64,000 nucleotides of DNA from Hymenobacter sp. BRD128 (GTDB taxonomy: Bacteria; Bacteroidota; Bacteroidia; Cytophagales; Hymenobacteraceae), in the NCBI RefSeq assembly GCF_013256625.1, contig NZ_CP053910.1, positions 1-64,000 of the forward strand. The letters run 5' to 3'. A model generated the notes under the pieces. That model saw only the letters and a list, made by a program, of their open reading frames with translations, made no database searches and was not told the origin of the DNA. The position numbers and the translations under genes are program-made. Positions 36,158 to 45,756 of the stretch are shown piece after piece. The first letter of the stretch is position 1. Each line of letters begins with the position of its first letter.

Positions 36158-37927
36158 CTACTGCACCCGTACCCAGTAGCCCGCGCCTGCTGACGCAAGG
36201 GCCCACACGTATTTTACCGCGTGCAGGCCATTATTGCCAAAGGGGGGCATCGTCACACTAGTAATATTATCGGTATTGGAGCCAGCTATCGTTACGGAAG
36301 TAGTAGCCGTCGTAAGAATGGTTAGTTCCTGTCCTTCGACCTGCCCGGCCGCGGCTGGCAAAAGTAAAATAGGGGAAAAAGCCCCGTTCTGCACTTTGAA
36401 AATACTGAAGGCTATATCACCGGCCGTCAGGGCGTAGGGCTGCGGCGAGTTGACGGGGCACACGCGCACGGCCAAGCGCAGGCTACCATTCACGTCGAGC
36501 TTGGCCGCGGAAGTCATGGTGCCAATGCCCACGTTACCACTGCTACTAATGGCTAGGCCCTGGCTACCGCCTTGACCGACGAGTTGGTAGCTAGCTAGGT
36601 CCAGGTTCTGGGTGGCCGTATGGTTACCTAGGTTGTCGCCGGGCTGAGTAGGTAGCGTGACGGTATTACCATTACTAATGCTCAAGCTTTGCCCGCTTAA
36701 GCTCAGCAGCGGCGTGGTAGCCAGCCCTAAGCTCCCATCAGCCTGCACGCCAAGCCCCCGCGTACTGCTTACCTGAAACACCTGTAAGGTGCTACCGTCA
36801 TGGTTAGTTACATAAGCCAAGTTGCCGCTCACGGCCACGCCGACGGGTTTATTACCCGTGCCGACCGTGCCCAGCAGCTGGGGGCTAGCGGGGATGCTCA
36901 CGTCGAACACCTGCAACGTATTGCTGCCAGCATTGACTACGTAGGCCAGACTGCTGCTCACAACTACACCCAGGGGAGTAGTGCCCGCGCTTATAGTAGT
37001 ACGCAGTGCGGGGCGAGTAGGCACACTCACGTCGAACACCTGCAACGTGTTGCTACCAGCATTGACTACGTAGGCCAGACTGCTGCTCACTGCCACGCGG
37101 TAGGGACCAGTGCCCGTGCTCACGGTAGCACGCAGCACAGGATTGCTGGGCACACTCACGTCAAATACCTGCAACGTGTTGCTACTGTTGTTGACTACAT
37201 AAACTAGGCTGCCGCTCACGGCCACGCCGATGGGATTGGTGCCGGTGTTAATGGTGGCGCGCAGCACAGGACTGCTAGGTACACTCACGTCAAATACCTG
37301 CAACGTATTGTTGGCTGTGACTACGTAGGCTAAGCCGCTGCCCACGGCCACGCTGGTAGGAAAGCCGTTTGTATTCACGGTGGCGCGCAGCACGGGACTG
37401 CTAGGCACACTCACGTCGAATACCTGCAGAGTTTCGTCGTAGCGGTTCACTATGTAAATCAAACTGCCGCTCACAGCTATGTACTTAGGACTATCGCCGG
37501 TGCTAGCGGTGGCGCGCAGCACAGGACTGCTGGGCACACTCACGTCGAATACCTGCAACGTATTGCTGTCTGTGATTACGTAGGCTAGACCGCCGCTTAT
37601 GACCACACTAGTGGGGTTAGGAATAAGCGTGCCCCCACCGGTGCCACCGGCCGGATTGGGGTTGAGCAGCACCGGGTGAGTGCTATAAGGGTCTGGACCC
37701 ACCGCGACGGGCAGGTTGAACAGGCCCAGCGTGCCATCGGCCTGCACCTGAGGCAAGCGTGTGCCGGAGCTTGTGCCCGAGAGGCCGCGCACGCGCAGCT
37801 GCCCGTTTACGTCCAGGGTTTGGGTAGGGCTAGTAGTGCCGATGCCTACGTTTTGGGCGCGAGCTAGCAGCGGGGATGCTAGGGCCAACAACACGGCGAT
37901 GAAGCGAAAGAGGTAAGCGTGTTTCAT
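36158..37927 (-). CDS. Secreted beta-propeller protein with LVIVD/YVTN-like repeats
   Basis: About 589 residues from ATG 37927, which begins a good signal peptide (MKHAYLFRFIAVLLALASPL ... LARAQ). After a tail-fibre-like module (NVGIGTTSPTQTLDVNGQLR) come seven or eight tandem repeats of 42-43 residues, 'NTLQVFDVSVPSSPVLRATV' with 'VAVSGSLAYVV' between. These are visible as ~126-129-bp DNA repeats across about 36.8-37.6 kb and probably fold as one beta-propeller. A second 'NVGIGTMTSAAKLDVNGSLR' module and a short beta domain end the protein. No T9SS sorting domain is recognised. Long near-identical repeats make it prone to copy-number change. Confidence 0.82.
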   Translation of the reverse strand: MKHAYLFRFIAVLLALASPLLARAQNVGIGTTSPTQTLDVNGQLRVRGLSGTSSGTRLPQVQADGTLGLFNLPVAVGPDPYSTHPVLLNPNPAGGTGGGTLIPNPTSVVISGGLAYVITDSNTLQVFDVSVPSSPVLRATASTGDSPKYIAVSGSLIYIVNRYDETLQVFDVSVPSSPVLRATVNTNGFPTSVAVGSGLAYVVTANNTLQVFDVSVPSSPVLRATINTGTNPIGVAVSGSLVYVVNNSSNTLQVFDVSVPSNPVLRATVSTGTGPYRVAVSSSLAYVVNAGSNTLQVFDVSVPTRPALRTTISAGTTPLGVVVSSSLAYVVNAGSNTLQVFDVSIPASPQLLGTVGTGNKPVGVAVSGNLAYVTNHDGSTLQVFQVSSTRGLGVQADGSLGLATTPLLSLSGQSLSISNGNTVTLPTQPGDNLGNHTATQNLDLASYQLVGQGGSQGLAISSSGNVGIGTMTSAAKLDVNGSLRLAVRVCPVNSPQPYALTAGDIAFSIFKVQNGAFSPILLLPAAAGQVEGQELTILTTATTSVTIAGSNTDNITSVTMPPFGNNGLHAVKYVWALASAGAGYWVRVQ

Positions 37928-38172
37928 GGCGAGAAGAGAAAAGAAGCTAGTACCACGGCGGGTGGTTGAGCTAGCCTTTTGATGCGTGAGATGCTCATGC
38001 AAACTTCTCTATCTCTGCGTTGAGTCAGGTCATAATCTCTGCCAATCTTGCTTAAATTATTTTTTCGTTTGCTTTTGGCAGAAATCGTGACCATGTGATA
38101 CCGCTCGCCACAAGTGATTGCCAGCCAGCTGGTATCTCAGTAGACCGGCCTAGCAGCGGCTCGGTAGTTTCT

Positions 38173-41100
38173 TCAAGTACGGTAGTCACCCGGCCGCCGC
38201 CCAAATCGCTCGGCGTAGCGTTGCCCAAACGACTTGGCATTAGCAAAGCCGGCGGCCTCGGCCACGGCAACCACCGAGCCAAAATTTCCGGATTCGAGCA
38301 GGTGGCGGGCGTGAGCTAGGCGCAGTTCGCGTAGCCAGGCAGCGGGCGTAAGGCCAACCAATTCGCCTAGGCGGCGGTAAAGAGTGCGCTCGCTTAGGCA
38401 GAGCAGGCTAGCCAGTTCGGCCGGGCCGAAGGTAGGATCGGCGAGGACGGGCGTCACCCGTGCCTGCCACTGCGCCAGTTGCGCGGCGGTTGATGTGGGC
38501 AGGACTAGCTTGGCTGGCGCCGCGTCTTCAGGTAGGGCAGCGGGGGGCGGTGCCTCGGCTGGGAGGGCCGCGAAGGAGCGGCGAATCCGGTGGTGGGTCA
38601 GTAAGGCGCGTACCCGCGCCCGCAGCTCGGTAGGTACAAAGGGCTTGGTTAAGTAGTCGTCGACGCCCACGGCCAGGGCGGCCCGGTGGTGCTCGTCGTC
38701 GGCGCGAGCCGTAAGCATGAGCACCGGCAGGTCCGCCCACGTGGGGTTTGCCCGGAGCCGGGCCAGCAGCTCGGTGCCGCTCAACCGAGGCATCATAGCA
38801 TCGGTCACGAGCAAGTCGAATGGGACCGTACCCGCGCGCGCCAGCAGGTCTAGCGCGGCTTGGCCGTCCTCAGCTAGGTGCACATCGCAATCGGCGGCCA
38901 GCAGCGTACCTAGGTACGTTCGCAAGTTGGACTGGTCTTCCGCCACCAGTACTCGCGAACGGATGCCCGACGCCGACAAGCGCGCATCGTGCTTAAAATT
39001 TGTCAGTTTTGGGGGTGGCGCTCCTTCTGTGGGAGCCGTTTGCGTCTGATTAATGCTGACTTCTTCGGTGGATAGCTCTAGGGCCGGAAAGCGTAGCGTG
39101 AAAGCTGCTCCCTGCCCGGTCTCGCTCACCAGTGTAAGCGAGCCGCCCAGCAGCGTGGCTAGTTCGCGACTCAGGGCCAGACCCAGGCCAGTGCCGCCCT
39201 GCGCTTGCTGCTGCGGACTTTGGTAAAAGCGTTCGAATACCCGGGCTTGCTCGGCAGCGGCAATGCCGGGACCAGTATCGCGCACGGTTACGGCGTAAAG
39301 TCCGTCTAAACCGGGCAAGGCGGTGGTCACTAGCACGGCGCCGCCGGCGGGGGTGTGATTGAGTGCGTTGATGAGCAGGTTAGTGAGCACCTGCTCAACT
39401 TTATCGGCGTCGAGCAGCAGGCGTAAGGTTTCGGGCAGCGCGGTCGGAGCTACCAGCGCGATGCGCCGCTCGATGGCTAGCGAGTCGAACTGCGCTATTA
39501 TCTGCCGTAGCAGCGGCGCTAGGGTGGTGGGCGCTGGCCGTAGCACGAGTCCGCCCGCCTCTAGTTTGGTCAGGTCGAGGATGCGGTTCACCAGTTCCTG
39601 GAGGCGGCGGGCGTGGCGGTGGGCAAGGGCTACGGATTCGCGCACGGCGGCAGGTAGTGGCGGGCCCGGCGCGGTCAGCAGCCCGTCGAGCGGGCCCAGT
39701 ACCAAAGTTAGGGGCGTGCGCAACTCGTGGCTCACGTTGGCAAAGAACTGATTTTTAATTGCGTCCAGTTCCTCTAGCTGGACAGCTTGCTCGGCAATTT
39801 GCTCTTTCTGTTGGATCAGCAACTGATGTTGGTGAGCTAGTATAGTGTGGGCTTGTTGCTGGCGCCGCCGCCGGTACCACTGCCCGCACGCCAGAACTGC
39901 TAAGCCGCTCACGCCAGCTAGCAACCCGCCTACTAAGGCGCGCTGACGTTCGGCGCGGGCCTTAACCTGGGCCTGCACCCGGTGTAGGCGCCGGGTTTGG
40001 CGCCGCTCGGCCTGTTGCTGCTCGAAGTAGGCCACATTGAGACGGCCCTGCACAGCAGCTAGCGTGTCGGCCAACCGTGTGGCAGCCAGCGCCGCCCAGG
40101 CAGCGCTGGCCGGGCGGCGCTGTTGGTCGTAGAACTCGGCCAGCTGTCGCAGGTAGGTGAGCTGCAGCGGCCGCGAGCGGCTTTGACACGCTTGCCTATA
40201 GGCTTGCTGCCAGGCTGCTTCAGCGCGGGCCGGGTCGCCCACGGCGGTGTAATACCGGGCCCAAGTGGCAGCGAGCTCGAAGTTGCTATGGGTGTTTACG
40301 AGGCGAATATGCAGCGAGTCGGCCAGGTGCTGGGCTAGGGGCAGCAGGCGGCCAGCGGCCGGCACTTGGTGCTGAGCCAATAACACCTGCGCCTTAAGCA
40401 CCAGTGCGTAGGTACGGTCGTAGGGGCCAAAGGGGTCGGTGGGATCGGCCGCCACATATAGAGCCCGGCTGGCAGCGGCGAGCGCAGCCCCGTACTGTCG
40501 CTTGCGTAGATAGAGGGTAGTGAGGTGACAGTAGAGAAAATTACGCCAGGAAGCACCCGGCTGCTGTAATGCTAGCTGAAAGTAGTGCTGGGCCTGGGCA
40601 TAGTTGCCCCATTCTAGGTACTGGATAGCTACGCTTCCCAGCTCGTTGTAGTAAACAGCCCGGCTGAAGCGCTGACCCAGTTCGGCCGCTTGCAGCAGGT
40701 AGCTGATGCTGCGGTTGTAATCGCCGGTCGCGCCGTAGTAGCCCGCCAGCGCGTGGTAACAGGCTGCCATATTGGCGAGGTCTTGGTGTTGTTGGTAGTA
40801 AACCAGCTTGTGGGCGTAGTACGCTCGGCGGGCCTCGGGTCGCTGTAGGTCGATAAAAAAGAGGCGCAGGTAGTTGAGCAGCGGAGCGCGAGGCTGACCC
40901 AAGCGGTCAAACAGCTCCACGGCCGTTTGAAGGCTATCGAGAATAGTAGCGTTGACGACTGAGTCGAGCCGGGCGCCAGGCAGGTGTCGCCGCTGCCCCT
41001 CCAGCCACAGCCGGTAAGGACGGTACTCGGGCCGGTGCAGCCGGGCCGCGAGCACTACCACTTGCGCTAGGTCCTGCTCGTCTTCGGTCAGGTCGGCCAG

Positions 41101-41283
41101 ATGCCGGAGCGTACGCAGTCGGGCTGTATCGGTCCGCTGCTGGGCCAATACCTGCCGTAGCGAATCGGGAGGCGCATCCCAGTACGTAGACTGCTGCGCT
41201 CGTAAGGAACCGCTGATTAGTAGCAACGCAAGGAGCAGCGCATACCAGCTAAGGCGCAGAAAAGCCATGAGGAATAGAAGCAA
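38173..41283 (-). CDS. Hybrid two-component system protein (sensor kinase, receiver and AraC HTH in one)
   Basis: 1036 residues. Signal-like N-terminus (ALLLALLLISGSLRAQ), TPR-like helical repeats (about 60-430), one membrane span near 450-470 (LVGGLLAGVSGLAVLACGQW), coiled coil, HisKA (FFANVSHELRTPLTLVLGPL), HATPase_c (NLLINALNHTPAGG, GTGLGLALSRELATLLGG), receiver domain (VLVAEDQSNLRTYLGTLLAA; phospho-Asp in LLVTDAMMPRLSG) and a C-terminal AraC-type HTH (LCLSERTLYRRLGELVG ... AEAAGFANAKSFGQRYAERF). It senses outside the cytoplasm and binds DNA itself, as in Bacteroides hybrid systems. It lies upstream, same strand, of the beta-propeller and T9SS genes, which are plausible targets. Confidence 0.92.
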   Translation of the reverse strand: MLLFLMAFLRLSWYALLLALLLISGSLRAQQSTYWDAPPDSLRQVLAQQRTDTARLRTLRHLADLTEDEQDLAQVVVLAARLHRPEYRPYRLWLEGQRRHLPGARLDSVVNATILDSLQTAVELFDRLGQPRAPLLNYLRLFFIDLQRPEARRAYYAHKLVYYQQHQDLANMAACYHALAGYYGATGDYNRSISYLLQAAELGQRFSRAVYYNELGSVAIQYLEWGNYAQAQHYFQLALQQPGASWRNFLYCHLTTLYLRKRQYGAALAAASRALYVAADPTDPFGPYDRTYALVLKAQVLLAQHQVPAAGRLLPLAQHLADSLHIRLVNTHSNFELAATWARYYTAVGDPARAEAAWQQAYRQACQSRSRPLQLTYLRQLAEFYDQQRRPASAAWAALAATRLADTLAAVQGRLNVAYFEQQQAERRQTRRLHRVQAQVKARAERQRALVGGLLAGVSGLAVLACGQWYRRRRQQQAHTILAHQHQLLIQQKEQIAEQAVQLEELDAIKNQFFANVSHELRTPLTLVLGPLDGLLTAPGPPLPAAVRESVALAHRHARRLQELVNRILDLTKLEAGGLVLRPAPTTLAPLLRQIIAQFDSLAIERRIALVAPTALPETLRLLLDADKVEQVLTNLLINALNHTPAGGAVLVTTALPGLDGLYAVTVRDTGPGIAAAEQARVFERFYQSPQQQAQGGTGLGLALSRELATLLGGSLTLVSETGQGAAFTLRFPALELSTEEVSINQTQTAPTEGAPPPKLTNFKHDARLSASGIRSRVLVAEDQSNLRTYLGTLLAADCDVHLAEDGQAALDLLARAGTVPFDLLVTDAMMPRLSGTELLARLRANPTWADLPVLMLTARADDEHHRAALAVGVDDYLTKPFVPTELRARVRALLTHHRIRRSFAALPAEAPPPAALPEDAAPAKLVLPTSTAAQLAQWQARVTPVLADPTFGPAELASLLCLSERTLYRRLGELVGLTPAAWLRELRLAHARHLLESGNFGSVVAVAEAAGFANAKSFGQRYAERFGRRPGDYRT

Positions 41284-41416
41284 AACTAGGCAACCAGTTA
41301 AGTTGCAAGGTATAATGCCTTGTTTACAAAATGTTCAACCACCAAGCTGGATTAATCTAACTAAAATGAAGATCGGAGAGTATTACCCCATTCTGTTCAC
41401 AACCAATAAGAAACTA

Positions 41417-42445
41417 GAGCAGATTCGTAGTCAGTGTACATGATAGCCGCAATGGTCAAACCAGTTTTGCGCATCCTGGGCGGTAATCCAGGCCAATGCC
41501 GGTTGCAAAGCGCTCGTCAGGGCCTCGCGGGTGCGGGCGGCGGCCGTGCACAAGTGTGTCTTGAGCTTGCCAAAGGCCAGCTCGATGGGCGTAAAATCGG
41601 GCGAGTACGGGGGCAGGTACAGCAGCCTGGCGCCGCGTGCTTCCACCAACTCGGCCAGGCCGGCCGCCTTGTGCACGGGCAAGTTATCCAGCACGACCAC
41701 GTCGCCCGGCTGCAAGCCCGGGCCGAGCACCTGCTCCAGGTACACGGCAAAGCTGGCCGTGTTCACTGCCCCCTCCAGTTCCCTAACGGCCTCCACGCCC
41801 TGGGCCGAGAGGGCCGCCACGACCGTCACATTAGGTCCATTGCGCAAGGGCACGGCGGCATCCACCCGCTGCCCGCCCGGCGCGCGGCCGTAGCGGCGGG
41901 TATACGTCAGGTTGACACTGAGCCCAAATGCTTAATGCGCATTTCATCCACGAACTTGAAGCGGATAACGTCTTCGTATTGAATGGCTTCCACGAATTCT
42001 CGGCGCAACGCCTTCACGCGCTCGGTATCGCGCTCGGCGGCGTGCAGACTCTTTTTTTGCGCCGTAAATCGAGTTGTTGCAGCGTCTGCCACAGCACGGT
42101 CTGCCCCACGGCGGGGCTATCGGCGGCCACCAACTGCTGGCGCAGTTCGGCGAGCGTGGCGTCGGGCTGGGCGGCCACGCAGGCCGCCAGGCGCTGGCGG
42201 TCAGTTTCTTGCAGCCGCGGTGCTGGTCCACCCCGGTGGGGCAGCGCCGCCACCGAGCCCCTGGTGCGCTGGCGTTTAAGCAGCTTGTCCACAAACGAAA
42301 CGGAAACGGCAAACCGGCTGGCTACCTAGCCAATTGTGAACTCCCCAGTCGCGTAGGCGGCCACCACGCGTTCGCGCAAATCAGTGGAATAGACTTGCAT
42401 ACTGAAAGCTACACCAAAAACTGTACAATAGACCCGAAACCGCTC
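41417..42445 (-). mobile_element. IS630-family element, degraded
   Basis: A 1029-bp element flanked by TA (41415-41416 and 42446-42447), the expected TA target duplication of IS630. The ends match imperfectly: GAGCAGATTCG against GAGCGGTTTCG. It encodes a broken transposase. A 220-bp fragment of a close relative is at 9468-9691. Confidence 0.82.
41431..42400 (-). pseudogene. IS630 transposase with stop and frame changes
   Basis: From ATG 42400: MQVYSTDLRERVVAAYATGE, TAG at 42326-42328, then the same frame continues VASRFAVSVSFVDKLLKRQR (HTH) to a run of seven A (42052-42058 on the plus strand as T). After this the homology moves to the -1 frame (KSLHAAERDTERVKALRREF, first catalytic Asp in KFVDEM). 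It moves again near 41920 to a third frame (VVVLDNLPVHK with the second Asp; YSPDFTPIELAFGKLKTHL with the Glu). The A7 shift could be programmed slippage, but the TAG and the second shift indicate decay. Confidence 0.85.
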
Positions 42446-42476
42446 TAGCACGAGTAGACTCTGAATCGTCGGAGGA

Positions 42477-43076
42477 TTAGTAGGGAATTTGTAGCTGGTA
42501 AGGAAGGTGGTACTTAGTGCAATATGCTGCGTAGAACGTATGCCAATCGCCGTACAGCTTCATCGCTTCAATGGCATCAGTTAAGAAGCCATCGAGCATC
42601 GTTTCAGCTTCGTCGCTCAGAAACTGGAAATGCTTATGAAGCCGGTAGCCGTCCGCACAACGGGGGTTCTGACTCTGCAAATCCTTCAACGTACTACCGT
42701 TGTAGCGGTGGAAACGACGGTAAATGATGTCGTTCGTGTTCTGTGCAACAACGTTTGGGTGGGTACGCATGGCTTCGTCCGTTGTCGGCAGCCCGAGCAG
42801 CCGGTGCATTTGCCGATAGTACTCTTTCGGAAAAGTCACCTTGTACGGCTTCAGGAAGCCAATAAACTTGTTGGGGTGCGGATTGTGCCGCCGATATTCG
42901 AGCAGGTCGAGCTTCTCGCGCAGCTTATCCAAAGACTCATCGGACTCCTTGCTTGCGCTTTGGGAATCCGTTTGAGCAAGCATCTCCTCTATTTCAAGGC
43001 GCTTAATTTCCTCGGCGGTGAGCCGCTTCGGGCCACTCGTATTCTGGCTGGGGTTCTTGTTCTGCTCGTCGCTCAC
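42477..43076 (-). CDS. P63C-domain-like protein, partner of ImmA/IrrE gene
   Basis: 199 residues. The N-terminus is charged and probably disordered or helical (MSDEQNKNPSQNTSGPKRLT, then EEIKRLEIEEMLAQ). The C-terminal ~115 residues (FPKEYYRQMHRLLGLPTTDE ... NDIIYRRFHRYNGSTLKDLQ ... GYRLHKHFQFLSDEAETMLD) resemble the P63C domain found with phage and mobile-element proteins. The call is from remembered pattern. The start codon lies 2 bp after the stop of the ImmA/IrrE gene, so they form one operon. It could be the protease substrate, an effector or an adaptor. Confidence 0.65.
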   Translation of the reverse strand: MSDEQNKNPSQNTSGPKRLTAEEIKRLEIEEMLAQTDSQSASKESDESLDKLREKLDLLEYRRHNPHPNKFIGFLKPYKVTFPKEYYRQMHRLLGLPTTDEAMRTHPNVVAQNTNDIIYRRFHRYNGSTLKDLQSQNPRCADGYRLHKHFQFLSDEAETMLDGFLTDAIEAMKLYGDWHTFYAAYCTKYHLPYQLQIPY

Positions 43077-43078
43077 GG

Positions 43079-44332
43079 CTACAGGTTGCTGTAAAGTTGT
43101 TGTTTGAGGTACTGGGCTATCTCACGGACGGGCTTTCGCTTCTGCCAAGGGTTGCTGCCCAAAGCCTTAATGGCCTCCGCTGATTTAGGAATAAAATCCG
43201 AATACTTGCCGTAGGCCGAACCGGTAGTCTGGTAGCAGTAAAAGAGGTACACGATGCCTGGATGGATGTCCAGACTGCGGGCGTAGTCTTTAACCATCTG
43301 GGAGTCGTTGATGAACGGCTTGATTCTATCCAGTTTATCGTTGGCCAATAAGTAGCGTCCAGCGAAGTCGTTGGCGGCCTGCTCGTTCAGCCGAAATAAG
43401 TCACTCTCCTCAGAATCAGTCGTGACGTGGTACTTATTGACACGAATAGTATCCCAATCGTACAGCACATGATACAGCTCGTGCATCAGGGCGAACCAGA
43501 GCGAGGGGTAGAATTGAGTGTGCTCCACTAGTATGATGCACGGCTTGTCATTTACAGCGAAGGTTGCGCCTCGCGCGTTCAGCGAATCCAAACGCTCATG
43601 ATAATGAACCGTAATACCAAGCTTAAACAACGCGCGCGAGACGTTGTAAAGGCCTTTCTCGACATCCTGCGTGTACTTGCGAATGCTAGGAATGAACGCT
43701 TTCAGCTCTTCGCGGTCGAAGTCATAGTAGTTGTTGATGCGCTTGATGCGCTTCACAGCTGACTCGATGAGGAACGTCCGATTGAGTTGGTTCTTCGGCT
43801 TGCGGCTACCGCTACTGTAGGCCGGTTTAACCTCCTCCTTGTTGTAATCAAAAATAGAGGCTAATCCGAAGTAGTCTTTCACCCTGGCCTCTATGTGGTC
43901 GAGGTCGCTTATTGAATCAATAAAGCCTATTTTCAGCAGACTCACCAGGTCGAAGTTCTGAACGATGAACCCGCGTTTGGCATCGGCTTCGGCCTGCTTT
44001 GGGTCGGCCTTCTCGGCTTGTTCCATCAGCGCCCGGAATACGGCGCTACGGTCGAGTTGAAGGAAACTGGCTAGCAAGGCGACGACCGAAAAATCCACCT
44101 TTTGCAGCGTGCCGTGCATCAGGCCCTTAAAGGTCCGCGATTGGATGTTGAGTATCTCCAGTGCAGTCCGCTCCGAGATACCTAATTCCTTCAAGCGACC
44201 CTTGAACAGTTCTGACAAGCCGGATGCTGGCAGCGCGCCGGACACGGGTAGTTCGTCGCCAAATAAATTAGCAAGCAGTTTATCTACTTCTAGGTGCGAA
44301 TTTGAAGCATCTTCCATTTCGTGTGAAGGCAT
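43079..44332 (-). CDS. HTH / ImmA-IrrE-family metallopeptidase
   Basis: 417 residues. The N-terminal region (about 20-95, LKELGISERTALEILNIQSR TFKG) looks like an XRE-type HTH. The C-terminal part has the zinc-peptidase motif HELYH in LWFALMHELYHVLYDWD (about residue 282) and a downstream Glu helix (ESDLFRLNEQAANDFAGRYL), as in ImmA/IrrE proteins that cleave repressors. First gene of a two-gene operon with the P63C-like gene. A perfect 7-bp dyad about 60 bp upstream is a likely operator for its own HTH. The codon and base composition are lower in GC than the neighbours, suggesting transfer. Confidence 0.85.
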   Translation of the reverse strand: MPSHEMEDASNSHLEVDKLLANLFGDELPVSGALPASGLSELFKGRLKELGISERTALEILNIQSRTFKGLMHGTLQKVDFSVVALLASFLQLDRSAVFRALMEQAEKADPKQAEADAKRGFIVQNFDLVSLLKIGFIDSISDLDHIEARVKDYFGLASIFDYNKEEVKPAYSSGSRKPKNQLNRTFLIESAVKRIKRINNYYDFDREELKAFIPSIRKYTQDVEKGLYNVSRALFKLGITVHYHERLDSLNARGATFAVNDKPCIILVEHTQFYPSLWFALMHELYHVLYDWDTIRVNKYHVTTDSEESDLFRLNEQAANDFAGRYLLANDKLDRIKPFINDSQMVKDYARSLDIHPGIVYLFYCYQTTGSAYGKYSDFIPKSAEAIKALGSNPWQKRKPVREIAQYLKQQLYSNL

Positions 44333-44389
44333 CTTGGGGTATGTATATCTGGGTAAAAAATCCCGCCGCGATGCGTTAAACGAAGACTA

Positions 44390-44407
44390 TGCTGTAAAAG
44401 TACAGCA
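44390..44407. promoter_or_regulatory. Dyad operator between divergent ImmA/IrrE and nuclease operons
   Basis: TGCTGTAAAAGTACAGCA is a perfect inverted repeat (7-bp arms, 4-bp centre). A further half-site TACAG lies 5 bp on (44412-44416). It sits 58 bp upstream of the HTH-ImmA/IrrE start and about 140 bp from the divergent nuclease gene, the usual place for an XRE-type autorepressor site. Confidence 0.55.
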
Positions 44408-44549
44408 AAAATACAGACGGCCAAAAAATTTAGCTGTGTAATTGCATAATGATGGAAAAACACTTAAAATGAGGCAGGCTAAGGCAAGCGATGTTGACAG
44501 CCAATAACAGGGCTAAAAAGAGCAGGAGTGTGTGGCCCTTGGCGTAGGT

Positions 44550-45698
44550 ATGGCGCAGTCGAGCATACAGAACCAGCGTATCTTGGCCCTTATGGCAGGA
44601 ACTACGCTTTCGATGCTGGCCGACCAGATTGGGCAGATACATGCGCAAACGCAGCGGGCAGCAGCGCAGCAGATAAACTACTGGCTGACAGTGCGCAATT
44701 GGCTTATTGGGTGGCGCATTGCCGAGTATGAGCAAGGTGGCAGTGACCGGGCTGCGTATGGAGAGCGGCTGCTACCGGAGCTAGCGCGGCAGCTGCGCGG
44801 TGTTAAAGGGCTGGCGGTACAGCGACTGTATGACTGCCGGACGTTTTATCGGGAGTACCCGACAATTCTCCAGACAGTGTCTGGAGAATTACAACGTGCT
44901 GGCTTGTCGGATGCTGCTAGTCTCCTAGCGCGGCCGACAGCCGCGCAAAACGACTTGCCGGGCATTGCCCCTACCCTGCTGCTGACGCGGCTTAGTTTCT
45001 CACATTTTCTGGAATTGTTGGCCTTAGACCGACCGTTGCAACGCGCTTTTTATGAGGTGCAGACAGTGAAAAACAACTGGTCGGTGCGGGAATTGAAGCG
45101 GGCTATTAACTCAGCCCTGTACGAGCGCACAGGGCTTTCGACTGATAAGGCGGCGGTGCTGGCAGGCCACGCCGGGGCACAGCCGCTGGTGGTGGTCGAT
45201 GTGGTAAAAAATCCCTACGTGCTGGAATTTCTGGGACTAGAGGAGCGGGCCAACTACAGCGAGAGCGACCTGGAGACAGCCATTATTGCGCACTTGCAGA
45301 CATTTTTGGTGGAGCTGGGTCGGGGCTTCTGCTTTGAAGCGCGACAGAAGCGCATCACCTTCGATAACGAGCATTACTTCATTGACCTGGTATTTTACCA
45401 CCGCATTCTGAAGTGCCACGTGCTGGTGGATTTAAAGATTGGGGCGTTCAGCCACGCTGACGCGGGGCAGATGAACGTGTATCTGAACTACTACCGGGAG
45501 CAAGAGATGACGGAGGGCGACAATCCGCCGGTGGGGCTGATTCTGTGCGCGCAGAAGAACGATACGCTAGTGCGCTACGCCACCACAGGCATGGCCGAGC
45601 AACTATTTGTGAGCAAATACCAGGTGAATTTACCTTCGGAGGCGGAGTTACAGGCCTTGGTGCGGGAAGAGCAAGAGCGGCTAAGCAATTGGGCATAG
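44550..45698 (+). CDS. YhcG-family PD-(D/E)xK nuclease (DUF1016)
   Basis: 382 residues from ATG 44550 (MAQSSIQNQRILALMAGTTL); GTG at 44532 would add six. The N-terminal DUF1016 helical domain has RNWLIGWRIAEYEQGG and ERLLPELARQLRGVKGLAVQ. The C-terminal nuclease domain has RQKRITFDNEHYFIDLVFYH, with the active-site Asp, and CHVLVDLKIGAFSHADAGQM with the D-x-K. YhcG/RpnC-like proteins occur in restriction and toxin-like systems. It is 58 bp upstream of a RecD-like helicase on the same strand, an association that suggests a nucleic-acid-targeting system. Appears intact. Confidence 0.88.
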   Translation: MAQSSIQNQRILALMAGTTLSMLADQIGQIHAQTQRAAAQQINYWLTVRNWLIGWRIAEYEQGGSDRAAYGERLLPELARQLRGVKGLAVQRLYDCRTFYREYPTILQTVSGELQRAGLSDAASLLARPTAAQNDLPGIAPTLLLTRLSFSHFLELLALDRPLQRAFYEVQTVKNNWSVRELKRAINSALYERTGLSTDKAAVLAGHAGAQPLVVVDVVKNPYVLEFLGLEERANYSESDLETAIIAHLQTFLVELGRGFCFEARQKRITFDNEHYFIDLVFYHRILKCHVLVDLKIGAFSHADAGQMNVYLNYYREQEMTEGDNPPVGLILCAQKNDTLVRYATTGMAEQLFVSKYQVNLPSEAELQALVREEQERLSNWA

Positions 45699-45756
45699 CT
45701 CAGCAAGTTGACACTGCCTCAATATATTGCTTGCCTCAACGCATTTGTCTTGAATT

